A stretch of 64,000 bases of DNA from Pseudomonadota bacterium (GCA_026399755.1 JAPLQI010000051.1:24085-88084), one strand, 5' to 3'. Shown: positions 28,001 through 35,156, numbered from the stretch's first letter. Notes: generated by a model from the letters alone, not told the origin. A program made the numbers and translations.

Positions 28001-28562
28001 ATTGTGATCCCACATCTGCCTCGCCCAATACAAATAAGGTAATCTCTCCATTCGCATTTAATTGTTGTAGGCATAAGGCAAGATCCGTCGCCACTCCCTT
28101 TGCTGTGGCATATCTTGCTTCTGGAGATTTAGCCAATAACTTTAAAATTAAATTCGAGATTTGCAATGGCAATTGCGGATCAAGTGAAATAGGTGATGGT
28201 GGCCGCGATGACATTTGCTGATGTGCTAAATCAAGTAAATCATCTGAAAAAAATGGCAGTTGCCCGACTAGCCATTCATACAAAATAATCCCAAGCGAAT
28301 ATAAATCACTACGCTTATCAAATTGCGCCAAGCGCCCAGCTTGCTCAGGCGAGGTGTAGCGTAAACAAAGCAAGCTGAGTGCTACTTCATCGTGACGAGC
28401 CTGACAAATACTCACAATACTCACGCCATCATCTGTGAAATTCAAATACTCTGGGCGTAAAGCGCCATGCACGCCCTTTTTTTCATGCCATATAGCGAGT
28501 TGATCTGCTAATTGCAATGCTTTATTCAAAAAAGCCAAAACATCGTTCATGGAATGATTCAT
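22026..28562 (-). CDS. Giant hybrid histidine kinase: pseudokinase - AAA/NTPase - GAF - PAS - HisKA - HATPase - REC - REC - HPt
   Basis: About 2180 residues. Order (numbering from the first possible start at 28631): kinase-like C-lobe about 30-200 (HGALRPEYL in place of HRDLKPxN, no Gly-loop, so probably inactive); NTPase with Walker A GGYSGVGKSALVH near 250 and LALFLDDLQWVD; a long helical repeat region about 600-1190; GAF about 1200-1350; PAS about 1385-1500; HisKA with ANMSHEIRTPMNAVIGMAH near 1525; HATPase with INMVSNAIKF and GGTGLGLSISKRLVEMMGG; receivers with TDWRMPEMNG near 1817 and MDLQMPKMDG near 1960; HPt with TAHSLKGAAANLS near 2142. A soluble phosphorelay sensor, with no membrane segment seen. 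The start is uncertain: TTG 28631 has no ribosome site; ATG 28562 follows AAGGTGG. More AT-rich than its neighbours. Confidence 0.9.
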   Translation of the reverse strand: MNHSMNDVLAFLNKALQLADQLAIWHEKKGVHGALRPEYLNFTDDGVSIVSICQARHDEVALSLLCLRYTSPEQAGRLAQFDKRSDLYSLGIILYEWLVGQLPFFSDDLLDLAHQQMSSRPPSPISLDPQLPLQISNLILKLLAKSPEARYATAKGVATDLALCLQQLNANGEITLFVLGEADVGSQFMIPAHLYGREQETQYLQNVYLRAAKGETILCMLGGYSGVGKSALVHSIQGYIENNGGRLIVGKFDQFRRDLPYSALIEAFKSLLRQVLASKQVELAQWREKLLNTLGENAQIVIDVLPDLERIIGVQPIAPILNGDAAQRRFNELFAKLISLFASKTHPLALFLDDLQWVDFASLALIQSFMQDTQTAYLLIIASYRDNEVDSNHPLINLLSDLSKNKAHIETLTLLPLRAEHLSEMIKDTCRNIENVNELSQLLMSKTEGNPFYSRQFLKNMQVKGQLFFNYEESSWCWQLNQARLQDAADNVVELMTQQLHRFSEASQRVLQTAACIGKRFDLALLAMVENSMEVHILTLLAPALQDEMLLAVGDTGHQKVFQFAHDRIQQAAYSINSQRNLNSLHLEIGQRLLEQISAEATEAPLFEIVDQLNHGLEKIKRSQERVAYAQLNLRAGIKARGAMAYQAAIRYLETAISLLPDDAWVDHYSLTFDLYLNASEVCDLCHLDDRFEELIEVLLLKGRSSLDKAQARIRQSIYFSRKGRMVENLEVGRLGLILFDIDIPEIDDSDALDFNFQNEMVIFRHYFLDKEFSSLYDLPVAHDLETDTILKLIASISESAIFTNYPLFSLISALGVNRSIAFGNALLSPFCYTLLGITLIAQFKSYQDARDIADVGLKLSREKLFDLWGYNRAFTYYTWNINHWTLHAETSLPLLDENFNLALKAHDLVYGAYVLVAKPWNHFYLGRSMLDVISSNQQLAQYCLTHEVVFPVTLALPFEAAARALHGETAAIGDLNGDHFNVQAFRQAWSTVPIVMAGLHIAQLSVFVYSYEYELAVQLAEQIGQDYPSTYLLSLSWQFSHGIALAALARNTTGKKRQTLIQALLGITDYFEQISNEGAPDNVEHKLAFLRAELARLDHRFEDAELLYWHAIRLAQQRNFVLDEGYFNEMLGLWLEERVYAFEPIQQILTQAAMCYRQCHALALMGRVELRLKVLPRQELEVIQNDVDALHALDSLDTLAILRAVQAISSEVGVQPLLGRLLKIIIEAAGADRGAIVVRDNDQFQVEAILNFEQQELPESLLHFVFNTGQTTLLNELTQFSEFRGDVYFTQHRPASILCRALGRSSAGRRVLYLEHSTISNTFSMQRRQVLEWLSAQAAISIENAQMYQELESLVAKRTVELERNRNVLESILEFSPALVSLKDLNGRYLRHNLRFAELFNRAGESLVGFTDEEIAGAETAKRFLIQDQRVIAENKPQRVEEEIMTADGVHTFLTHKFPLRDADGSVYAVGGIAMDITELKLAQKNAEAATQAKSAFLANMSHEIRTPMNAVIGMAHLALKTDLNDRQRDYVQKIHYAGQSLLGIINDILDFSKIEEGKLTIEKIDFNLDQVFANIATLTSGKAEDKHIEYLFQVHPSVPRYLVGDPLRLGQVLINMVSNAIKFTEEGEVHVSCDLVSSNAQQVVLRFAIRDTGLGMSAEQCKMLFLPFSQADSTTTRKFGGTGLGLSISKRLVEMMGGEIGVESVLDRGSVFSFTCAFGREAAQAASSLRLPNHLHGMRILVVDDNAIAREILQQSLQSLTFVVDVVPSGEDALVNLHRADASQQAYSIVFTDWRMPEMNGLELARRINTDKRLCHIPSVVLVTAYTREDIRAEAEAAHVDGFLFKPINQSMVVDTLLTIFAPELLRDVASFTRTDIVPNLKGMNVLLVEDNLVNQQIAFELMRSAGISVDVANNGHEAIKKIVELGPKYYHCVLMDLQMPKMDGHEATAVIRSENAFNSLPIIAMTAHAINEERARCLAEGMNEHITKPIDPALLFERLQYWHQHRLGADGNTRTYIGDALTIPSDVHEVIEDGAIDHPVLDVKVEAVQAHLSEADKLKLMSGVAGLDIQDGLARLGHNASLYWLVIEQLVSTEQDNVARIRAALAQNDIETASRTAHSLKGAAANLSIQDMTRYATQAEALLKKGEIGDDLQQVLYQLDEAMQFFCSAVQKIEK

Positions 28563-28851
28563 TTTTGCTAATGCGCCACCTTGTAAGTAAACAACCCTTG
28601 CTAAGAACTTTTGGAGGTTCTTTTTTAGCAATCCAAACTATCTATTTCATTTTATGAAATATTCAAGCGAATTGCTTAAAACGTTCAAGGCTAGCCATAG
28701 AGGTAAGGGCAGACAAAAGCTTAACAAACAGTTATTCCATGATGAGTCATCATGGTGAACCCTAAGCTTTAAGCTAAAAGAACCCAACGGTGAATTGAAT
28801 AGACGATGGGAAAAGAGAGAATATAAAGTTTTAATTATCCAATAAATGCAA
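28563..28851. other. Intergenic stretch upstream of the giant kinase
   Basis: AT-rich. AAGAACTTTTGGAGGTTCTT at 28602-28621 is a small hairpin followed by T residues on the plus strand. No gene was recognised. The kinase promoter probably lies here. Confidence 0.5.
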
Positions 28852-29049
28852 TTAACGTAAGCGCCAACGATCACGAATTTTTTCTAAAGCTTCTATCTCT
28901 TCACGCATTGCTTTTCCACAGGGCAGCATCCCACGCCACCATGCACGCGCTAAGCGACATAAAGGCCCAAGAGAAACGTTTTTCCTTACTCCATAAAAAA
29001 GAGAACGCAGAGTGGGTAAATATACTAACTTACGAATTTTAGCGATCAT
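28852..29049 (-). CDS. Small basic hypothetical protein
   Basis: A possible 65-residue protein from the ATG at 29049 (MIAKIRKLVYLPTLRSLFYG...RDRWRLR), rich in Arg, Lys and Trp. I do not recognise a family. It lies between the giant kinase and a divergent LysR gene, where regulated genes often sit, and its codons look ordinary for the window, but the ribosome site (GGTGTCAAG) is weak. Longer in-frame starts exist at 29085 (ATG) and 29097 (TTG). It could be non-coding. Confidence 0.35.
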   Translation of the reverse strand: MIAKIRKLVYLPTLRSLFYGVRKNVSLGPLCRLARAWWRGMLPCGKAMREEIEALEKIRDRWRLR

Positions 29050-29140
29050 CTTGACACCATCGTTTTGATAAATTGACAATGACATGGTAATCGGCAATTT
29101 ATTTACGATAAACTAGCTAAAAACGACACACTGTTTGCAT

Positions 29141-30067
29141 ATGAAAACAATACTCCCTCCTGATGCCTTACTCGCCTTCGATGCCCTCGCTCGCACAGCC
29201 AGCTTTACTGCTGCAGCCGATCTATTAGGCTGCACTAAAAGCCATGTAAGCCAGAGTGTAAAACGCTTAGAGACTGAGCTTGCCACCGTTTTGGTATTTA
29301 GAACCACACGCCGAGTCACGCTCACCGAGGCGGGCATGCGGCTCGCCGCGCACGCAGCTGCCCTGCGTGAAATGCTGCAGCAATCTAGGCAGGAAATTGA
29401 AGGCTTGCAAGCCAAAGTGGAAGGGCCGTTACGCATCAGCGCCACACAAACTTTTGGACAAGCGATACTTTCACCCATCTTGGCTGAATTTAGCTTGCAA
29501 CATCCTAGTTTACGCGTCGAATTAGATACCGATCACCGGCTTAAAAATCCTGCGGCAGAAGGTATCGATTTTTGCATCCGCACACGTTCAGTGGGTGATG
29601 AAAACTTAGTGGCAAGGCATTTGGGACTTTCTCAGAAACGGGTTTACGCCTCACCAAATTATTTAGCGCAAGCTGGGCGCTTGGAGCACCCTTGTGATTT
29701 AACATCTCATCGCGTTTTATTTGAGCTTGATCAGGAGCAAACAGGCAGCTGGCTGCTGGAATGCGAAGGAAAAATAGAGCAAGTAGAATTACATAGCTCA
29801 TTATTAATAGATAGCCTTGCCAGCATAGCCAGTGCGACGGTAGCTGCCTATGGCGTTGCTCTACTACCTAGCTATGCAGCCACCCACTATATCCAGCAAG
29901 GTTTACTACAGGAAGTGTTACCCGGCTGGCTACAAGCACCCTGCCCTTTTTTCTTGGTTTACCCCTACCGCCACCCGCTCCCCAAGAAATATGAAGCCTT
30001 TATCCAATTTGTCGTCCCCAAGATTCAAGCCCAGCTACAGCGCTCTTTAGATGGGATCTACATCTAA
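29141..30067 (+). CDS. LysR family transcriptional regulator
   Basis: A 308-residue regulator. The N-terminal winged helix-turn-helix is at residues about 5-65: LLAFDALARTASFTAAADLLGCTKSHVSQSVKRLETEL, with VFRTTRRVTLTEAG as wing. A linker helix and a substrate-binding effector domain follow (SATQTFGQAILSPILAEFSLQHPSLRVEL, DFCIRTRSVGDENLVARHLG). It resembles the CrgA/AaeR-type subgroup, but the target and ligand are not evident. The divergent neighbour is the small ORF at 28852-29049; no metabolic gene is adjacent. ATG at 29141 is preferred over an upstream TTG. Confidence 0.9.
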   Translation: MKTILPPDALLAFDALARTASFTAAADLLGCTKSHVSQSVKRLETELATVLVFRTTRRVTLTEAGMRLAAHAAALREMLQQSRQEIEGLQAKVEGPLRISATQTFGQAILSPILAEFSLQHPSLRVELDTDHRLKNPAAEGIDFCIRTRSVGDENLVARHLGLSQKRVYASPNYLAQAGRLEHPCDLTSHRVLFELDQEQTGSWLLECEGKIEQVELHSSLLIDSLASIASATVAAYGVALLPSYAATHYIQQGLLQEVLPGWLQAPCPFFLVYPYRHPLPKKYEAFIQFVVPKIQAQLQRSLDGIYI

Positions 30068-30085
30068 GGCAGAAATTGCAGACGT

Positions 30086-30118
30086 AAAAAAACCACTCTA
30101 CCCAAAAGGTGGAGTGGT
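30086..30118 (-). terminator. Terminator of the tRNA array
   Basis: Stem ACCACTC/GAGTGGT (30092-30098 with 30112-30118) with a T-run on the minus strand, beyond the last tRNA-Glu. It may also act for lysR on the other strand. Confidence 0.75.
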
Positions 30119-30148
30119 GATTTATACAGTATTCAATCTTGCAATACT

Positions 30149-30223
30149 TGGCGATCCCACGGGGAATCGAACCCCGGCCGCCGCCGTGAAAGGGCAGTGT
30201 TCTAACCGCTAAACTATGGGATC
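30149..30223 (-). tRNA. tRNA-Glu(TTC), copy 1
   Basis: Minus-strand cloverleaf of 75 nt including encoded CCA. Acceptor GATCCCA pairs with TGGGATC; the anticodon loop is CTTTCAC with TTC; the T-arm is GGGGTTCGATTCCCC. Identical to copies 2 and 3. Confidence 0.95.
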
Positions 30224-30241
30224 GTACTTTTAAAACTTAAC

Positions 30242-30321
30242 TGGTGCGGCTGAAGAGATTCGAACTCCTGACCCTCTGGTTCGTAGCCACCAGATACTCT
30301 ATCCAACTGAGCTACAGCCGC
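30242..30321 (-). tRNA. tRNA-Arg(ACG), copy 1, with 3-nt insertion in the anticodon arm
   Basis: Minus-strand gene of 80 nt with CCA. Acceptor GCGGCTG/CAGCCGC and T-arm are intact. The anticodon arm reads TCTGGTGGCTACGAACCAGA, whereas copy 2 reads TCTGGCTACGAACCAGA: TGG is duplicated. That forces a 10-nt loop or a 3-nt bulge, so this copy is probably poorly functional or dead. Confidence 0.85.
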
Positions 30322-30354
30322 AACGTAACTTCTTTATACACCAAAACTAAATCT

Positions 30355-30429
30355 TGGCGATCCCACGGGGAATCGAACCCCGGCCGCCGCCGTGAAAGGG
30401 CAGTGTTCTAACCGCTAAACTATGGGATC
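30355..30429 (-). tRNA. tRNA-Glu(TTC), copy 2
   Basis: 75-nt gene identical to copy 1, CCA encoded. It lies between the two tRNA-Arg copies in a co-oriented tandem array. Confidence 0.95.
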
Positions 30430-30458
30430 ATACTTTTAAAGCTTTACTGCTTAAACTT

Positions 30459-30535
30459 TGGTGCGGCTGAAGAGATTCGAACTCCTGACCCTCTGGTTCG
30501 TAGCCAGATACTCTATCCAACTGAGCTACAGCCGC
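30459..30535 (-). tRNA. tRNA-Arg(ACG), copy 2, normal
   Basis: 77-nt minus-strand gene with CCA; acceptor GCGGCTG/CAGCCGC, D-arm GCTCAGTTGGATAGAG, anticodon loop CTACGAA (ACG), T-arm ending GTTCGAATC. Canonical length. It decodes CGN codons (A34 normally edited to inosine by TadA). Confidence 0.95.
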
Positions 30536-30551
30536 AACTTACATAAGGAAA

Positions 30552-30573
30552 TAAAAAAGCCGGCTTAGCCGGC
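30552..30573 (-). terminator. Terminator-like hairpin inside the tRNA array
   Basis: GCCGGC/GCCGGC stem (30559-30564 with 30568-30573), three-base loop, followed on the minus strand by six T residues. It lies between tRNA-Glu copy 3 and tRNA-Arg copy 2, leaving only 17 bp before the latter, too little for a separate promoter. Confidence 0.75.
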
Positions 30574-30607
30574 CTAATCATTCCGAACTTACTTTACTAC
30601 TAAATTC

Positions 30608-30682
30608 TGGCGATCCCACGGGGAATCGAACCCCGGCCGCCGCCGTGAAAGGGCAGTGTTCTAACCGCTAAACTATGGGATC
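30608..30682 (-). tRNA. tRNA-Glu(TTC), copy 3
   Basis: 75-nt gene identical to copies 1 and 2, CCA encoded. Its flank toward the partial tRNA-Arg is identical to that of copy 1. Confidence 0.95.
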
Positions 30683-30700
30683 GTACTTTTAAAACTTAAC

Positions 30701-30749
30701 TGGTGCGGCTGAAGAGATTCGAACTCCTGACCCTCTGGTTCGTAGCCAC
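30701..30749 (-). pseudogene. Truncated tRNA-Arg (3' half only)
   Basis: The 49 bases match tRNA-Arg copy 1 from the CCA end through the T-arm and variable loop to the anticodon loop (GTAGCCAC on the plus strand, including the base unique to copy 1), then switch to unrelated sequence. The acceptor 5' strand and D-arm are missing, so no tRNA can form. Confidence 0.9.
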
Positions 30750-30758
30750 GCATTTTCT

Positions 30759-30851
30759 TGGCGGAGAGCAAGGGATTCGAACCCTCGATACAGGTTTTGC
30801 CCGTATGCTCCCTTAGCAGGGGAGTGCCTTCGACCACTCGGCCAACTCTCC
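30759..30851 (-). tRNA. tRNA-Ser(GCT)
   Basis: 93-nt minus-strand gene with long variable arm and encoded CCA. Acceptor GGAGAGT/GCTCTCC, anticodon loop CTGCTAA with GCT, T-arm GAGGGTTCGAATCCCTT. It reads AGC/AGU codons. First gene of the minus-strand array. Confidence 0.95.
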
Positions 30852-30984
30852 GTCAAGGACCCGAATACTACGCAAACACCGGAAAGCCGTCAACCGCTAA
30901 TCTGCAATTAATTTAAGGTTGATCCGCATTTTCTTACAGCCCTGTATTATTTTTCCTCTAGGGTTTTGTTTTGTAAGGATAAAT

Positions 30985-31022
30985 ACAAAAGGGGTGCAGA
31001 ATATAAAATTCTGCACCCCTTT
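30985..31022 (-). terminator. Strong terminator downstream of lysC
   Basis: 15-bp perfect stem AAAGGGGTGCAGAAT/ATTCTGCACCCCTTT (30988-31002 with 31008-31022), five-base loop, then TTTTG on the minus strand. It separates lysC from the tRNA array. Confidence 0.88.
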
Positions 31023-31059
31023 AAAAAATCATCCAAACCCGTCAAAAACGTAGCAAGTT

Positions 31060-31091
31060 TGTTTTAAAACAGCACGCTTTGTTTTAAAACA
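31060..31091. repeat. Twin palindromes TGTTTTAAAACA
   Basis: The perfect 12-bp palindrome occurs at 31060-31071 and 31080-31091, exactly 20 bp apart start to start, just past the lysC stop on its 3' side. Possible paired protein-binding site or tandem duplication; no gene starts from it. Confidence 0.6.
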
Positions 31092-31112
31092 GGATGAGTT
31101 TATGACGCTTTT

Positions 31113-32339
31113 TTATTGAATCGTATCCAAGCCAAACGCCTTATGCAGCACGCGTACAGCAAGCTCAAGATACTTTTCATCGACCACAACCGAGATTTTA
31201 ATCTCAGAAGTCGAAATCATTTGGATATTGATGCCTTCTTCGGCCAGCGTTCTGAACATCGTCGACGCCACGCCTACATGCGAGCGCATGCCCACACCCA
31301 CAATCGATACTTTACAGATTTTATCGTCGCCATTGATCTGACGAGCACTGATCTGGCTTTGTGCGCCTTCTAACACTTTAATCGCACGGCCTAGATCATT
31401 TTTAGGCACGGTAAACGAGAAATCAGTTGTGCCATCTTGGCCAACGTTTTGGATAATCATATCAACATCGATATTTGCATCCGCCACTGGGCCTAAGATT
31501 TGGTAGGCAATGCCCGGTTTATCTGGCACGCCGATCACATTGATACGGGCTTCATCGCGATTAAACGCAATGCCGGAGATAACGGGTTTTTCCATCTTGC
31601 TGTCTTCCTCGAAGGTAATCAGCGTGCCCTCGCCTTCTTCTTGGAAAGAAGACAAAACACGTAACTTCACATTGTATTTACCGGCAAATTCAACCGAACG
31701 GGTCTGTAATACCTTTGAACCTAAGCTGGCCATTTCCAGCATTTCTTCAAAAGTAATCGTGGTTAGCTTGCGTGCTTCAGGCACCACGCGTGGATCGGTC
31801 GTGTAAACACCATCCACATCGGTATAGATCTGGCATTCGTCAGCCTTCAGTGCTGCGGCAAGCGCCACACCGGTGGTGTCCGAGCCACCACGACCTAGCG
31901 TCGTGATATTGCCTTCTGCATCTACGCCTTGGAAACCCGCGACAATCACTACTTTGCCCGCAGCCAAATCGCTGCGCATTGCGCCGTCGTCAATATGCTG
32001 GATACGCGCCTTGGTGTGCGCGCTGTCGGTCAGGATTTTGACCTGAGCACCGGTGTAGCTCACTGCATCAACGCCAATTTCTTTCAGCGCCATAGCCAGT
32101 AGGCCAATGGTGACTTGCTCACCGGTAGAGACAATAACATCCAATTCACGAGGATCTGGGTTGGCCTGAATTTCCTTGGCCAGTGCGATCAGCTTATTGG
32201 TTTCGCCGGACATCGCAGAAACAGCAACAACAATATCGTGCCCTTCTGCTTTGAATTTAGCCACGCGGCGAGCCACGTTTTTAATCCGTTCGGTAGTGCC
32301 TACCGAGGTGCCGCCATATTTCTGGACAATCAATGCCAT
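31113..32339 (-). CDS. lysC: Aspartate kinase
   Basis: A 408-residue enzyme for the first step of the aspartate family (Lys, Thr, Met, diaminopimelate). N-terminal [23 protein letters not shown] carries the KxGGTSV motif; [16 protein letters not shown] and [13 protein letters not shown] are the catalytic/nucleotide motifs. Two C-terminal ACT domains follow (about 265-400: [33 protein letters not shown]), as in the Corynebacterium/Pseudomonas type that is inhibited by Lys plus Thr. It starts at 32339 after AGCAGGTTTGATCC. No lysine riboswitch was recognised in the upstream region. Confidence 0.95.
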   Translation of the reverse strand: MALIVQKYGGTSVGTTERIKNVARRVAKFKAEGHDIVVAVSAMSGETNKLIALAKEIQANPDPRELDVIVSTGEQVTIGLLAMALKEIGVDAVSYTGAQVKILTDSAHTKARIQHIDDGAMRSDLAAGKVVIVAGFQGVDAEGNITTLGRGGSDTTGVALAAALKADECQIYTDVDGVYTTDPRVVPEARKLTTITFEEMLEMASLGSKVLQTRSVEFAGKYNVKLRVLSSFQEEGEGTLITFEEDSKMEKPVISGIAFNRDEARINVIGVPDKPGIAYQILGPVADANIDVDMIIQNVGQDGTTDFSFTVPKNDLGRAIKVLEGAQSQISARQINGDDKICKVSIVGVGMRSHVGVASTMFRTLAEEGINIQMISTSEIKISVVVDEKYLELAVRVLHKAFGLDTIQ

Positions 32340-32595
32340 GGATCAAACCTGCTGCTTGGGTAGGTTTTAAAAGGAAGGATCATTGTAATGAAACCCGACC
32401 ATCTTTTCGAGCAAGAAAAACAGTTTAAGTCATTATTTATTCATGAATTGTTATGCTGTTTAGGCATAAACATCATCAACAAATAGTATATGTTTTAAAC
32501 ACGCGGCTCCAAATACTCATTCCAGACGCCAGAACAAGCCATCTATATTGCAAGAAACAACCGTCAAAAAAACACTTACGCCCAAATAAACACAA
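32340..32595. other. Intergenic region upstream of lysC
   Basis: AT-rich with no recognised gene, repeat family or riboswitch. It should contain the lysC promoter, which I could not place confidently. Confidence 0.4.
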
Positions 32596-32630
32596 AAAAA
32601 GCGCAAAACGTATGCTGTTTTGCGCTTTTT
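32596..32630. terminator. Terminator downstream of alr
   Basis: 14-bp stem AAAAAGCGCAAAAC/GTTTTGCGCTTTTT (32596-32609 with 32617-32630), A-run on one side and T-run on the other. It ends alr on the minus strand; shape allows both directions. Confidence 0.88.
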
Positions 32631-32655
32631 TATCGAGTTTTTATTGATTGCTAAT

Positions 32656-33729
32656 TTAAAACTCAACAAACACCGGCACACGGGCCGCAATGGCGCACAT
32701 CAATTCATAGCCTATCGTGCCTGCAGCACTCGCAACTTCGTCGATCGATACGTTTTTACCCCATAGTTCCACATGGCTACCAAGGGCTGCATCGGGCAGA
32801 TCGCTTAAATCGACCGCCAGCATATCCATAGAGACTCGACCAATCAGGCGGCTGCGCACGCCATCAACCATCACCGGTGTGCCAGTTGGCGCGTGGCGTG
32901 GATAGCCATCAGCATAGCCACAAGCCACAATCCCGATTCGCATGGGCCTAACTGCAACAAAACTAGCACCATATCCGACGGTGTCTCCTTCCGTAAGCTC
33001 CTGTACCCCAATCACTTCTGCGCTTAAAGTCATAGCGGCTTGCAAGCCCTGCTCTGCCGCGCTCTTGTCGCTAAAAGGAGATGAGCCATAAAGGGAGATA
33101 CCGGGGCGTACCCATTGTCTATGGGTTTCTGGATAGGCCAAGAGTGCTGCCGAATTAGCCAAAGTGATGGGCAAATCCAGACCTTCACATGCAGCATCAA
33201 AACGCGCGCATTGTGCTGCCACGCCCTGCTCGGGGTCGTCAGCAGTGGCAAAGTGCGCCATCAGGGTAATGCTAGCCACATTACTGCATTGCTTTAAGCA
33301 CTCAACTAAAGCAGCCGCTTTTTCAGCAGCAAAGCCAAGGCGATTCATGCCCGTGTTTAGCTTCAAGAAAATATGCACAGGGCGGCTTAAATCTGTGGTT
33401 TCAAGCCAAGCAATACCGCGCTCATCATGCACCGACAGCCAAAAATCGTGATTTGCACAAAGCTGCAACTCTAAGGCAGAAAAAACCCCTTCTAATAAAA
33501 GGATGGGCTGCTTTACCCCGAGCTCTCTTAAACTAAGCGCTGATGGCATTTCTAAAGTAGCAAAAGCGTCTACATTGGGCAGAGCCGCCACCATATTGGC
33601 AATACCATGACCATAAGCATTGGCTTTAATGACAGCAAAGACTTTACTGCTCGGCGCACATGCTTTTGCATGCGCATAATTAGCAGCAAGTGCTGCTGTA
33701 TGAATCACAGCACGAATCGGGCGAGTCAT
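32656..33729 (-). CDS. alr: Alanine racemase
   Basis: A 357-residue PLP enzyme that makes D-alanine for peptidoglycan. N-terminal MTRPIRAVIHTAALAANYAHAK, PLP-Lys motif VFAVIKANAYGHG near residues 33-45, KLNTGMNRLGF, RPGISLYGSSPF, and GYGASF with the catalytic Tyr, then ACGYADGYPRH and SMDMLAVDLSD near the C-terminus. The start at 33729 matches the family N-terminus; an in-frame ATG four codons upstream (33741) is also possible. Divergent from lplT. Confidence 0.95.
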   Translation of the reverse strand: MTRPIRAVIHTAALAANYAHAKACAPSSKVFAVIKANAYGHGIANMVAALPNVDAFATLEMPSALSLRELGVKQPILLLEGVFSALELQLCANHDFWLSVHDERGIAWLETTDLSRPVHIFLKLNTGMNRLGFAAEKAAALVECLKQCSNVASITLMAHFATADDPEQGVAAQCARFDAACEGLDLPITLANSAALLAYPETHRQWVRPGISLYGSSPFSDKSAAEQGLQAAMTLSAEVIGVQELTEGDTVGYGASFVAVRPMRIGIVACGYADGYPRHAPTGTPVMVDGVRSRLIGRVSMDMLAVDLSDLPDAALGSHVELWGKNVSIDEVASAAGTIGYELMCAIAARVPVFVEF

Positions 33730-33863
33730 GACAAAACCCATGGCAAAGGAAAGGCGTAGAGTATAAACCCTGTTGATTGCATGTAAGACGCAAAAGCGAC
33801 AATGCCGAGTAAGGGTATTTCGTGATATAAACCCAACACTATAAAAAAGGGTACTGTTCCAAG

Positions 33864-35156
33864 ATGAATCGTGGATTTTTCATTATTCTTGGCGCGCAAT
33901 TTTTATCTGCGCTTGCTGACAACGCCCTCTTCTTCGCAGCGCTCGCTCTCCTTAAAGAGCAGAGCTCCCCTGAATGGCATTTATCCATGCTGCTTTGGTG
34001 CTTTACGGTATCTTATGTAGTGCTTGCTCCCTTTGCGGGCTCTTTTGCAGACTCCATGCATAAGGGCAAGGCGATGATGATTTGTAATGGCATCAAACTC
34101 GCCGGCTGCCTTGGCATGCTTGTGGGTCTTCCCCCCATTATGGCTTACGCCCTTGTTGGCTTTGGGGCTGCAGCCTATTCCCCAGCCAAATACGGCATCA
34201 TTACCGAATACTTACCGCACGAAAAACTGGTAGCCGCCAATGGCTGGCTAGAAGGAGCAACTGTCAGCGCCATTATTTTTGGCACGATATTAGGCGGCTT
34301 ACTTGCTGGCTCGCACGTTGCCCCTTGGCTAAATAGCACGGTATTAGGCGCATTCTTTTCGCCTGCCACTTTTGCCATTGCCGCGATTATTTTGCTCTAC
34401 CTAGCTGCATCTTGGCTGAACTGCTACATCCCCAAGCTGAATGTAGAGCTTAAACCACTGCAACTGCAGCCCATTAAATTGATTAAAGAATTCTGGGGCT
34501 GCGTAGCCAAACTGTGGAAAGACCCTCAGGGGCAATTGTCCTTAGGAGTAACCACGCTCTTCTGGGGCGCGGGGGCCACCATGCGCTTGGTAGTATTGAA
34601 CTGGGCCATTATTTGGTTGAACTTTTCTATGGAGCAAGCGACTCAGCTAGTGGCTGTTGTTGCATTTGGCATTGCGGCAGGTGCCATTCTTGCCGGACAT
34701 TATGTTCCGCTCAAAAAAGCATTTAGCGTATTACCAGCAGGGATTGCCATGGGTATTTTGGTGATTGGCATGCTGTTTGTTCACAATGTTTGGCTGGCTG
34801 CATTTTTGATGTTTATTGTCGGCTGTTTATCAGGCTTTTTTGTGGTGCCATTGAATGCCATGTTGCAACACAGAGGCCATTCACTGATGGGTGCTGGGCA
34901 CTCCATTGCGGTGCAAAATTTTAACGAGAATATTGGTATTTTAGTAATGGTGGGAATTCACGCCCTAATGGTTAAACACTTTAGCCAACCCGTTACCGAA
35001 GCTACAAGTAAAGCCGTAGCACATCAATTTCAAATCAGCGGAATACCGCCTATGTACGCCATCATTACCGGCTTTGGCCTGATGGTGGCCCTTACCATGA
35101 TTGCGATCACCGTACGATTCCGGCGCGGTGTTCGTGCTGGAATTATGAATGACTAA
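33864..35156 (+). CDS. lplT: Lysophospholipid transporter LplT (MFS)
   Basis: A 430-residue inner-membrane MFS protein with about 12 hydrophobic helices. It starts MNRGFFIILGAQFLSALADNALFFAALALL, the LplT N-terminus with Q-F-x-S-A-x-x-D-N-A, and contains YSPAKYGIITEYLPHEKLVAANGWLEGATVSAII, a strongly conserved LplT block. The family flips lysophospholipids inward for re-acylation by Aas; aas is not adjacent here. It overlaps the next gene by 8 bp. Confidence 0.92.
   Translation: MNRGFFIILGAQFLSALADNALFFAALALLKEQSSPEWHLSMLLWCFTVSYVVLAPFAGSFADSMHKGKAMMICNGIKLAGCLGMLVGLPPIMAYALVGFGAAAYSPAKYGIITEYLPHEKLVAANGWLEGATVSAIIFGTILGGLLAGSHVAPWLNSTVLGAFFSPATFAIAAIILLYLAASWLNCYIPKLNVELKPLQLQPIKLIKEFWGCVAKLWKDPQGQLSLGVTTLFWGAGATMRLVVLNWAIIWLNFSMEQATQLVAVVAFGIAAGAILAGHYVPLKKAFSVLPAGIAMGILVIGMLFVHNVWLAAFLMFIVGCLSGFFVVPLNAMLQHRGHSLMGAGHSIAVQNFNENIGILVMVGIHALMVKHFSQPVTEATSKAVAHQFQISGIPPMYAIITGFGLMVALTMIAITVRFRRGVRAGIMND

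Noticed and set aside
30149..30851. tRNA cluster as integration hotspot with an adjacent island
   Set aside because: No integrase, no attachment-site duplication and only housekeeping genes on both sides. The partial tRNA-Arg is better explained by local duplication with Glu copy 1.
32340..32655. Lysine riboswitch upstream of lysC
   Set aside because: No multi-helix junction or conserved L-box bases were recognised in this AT-rich stretch; only the alr terminator is clear.
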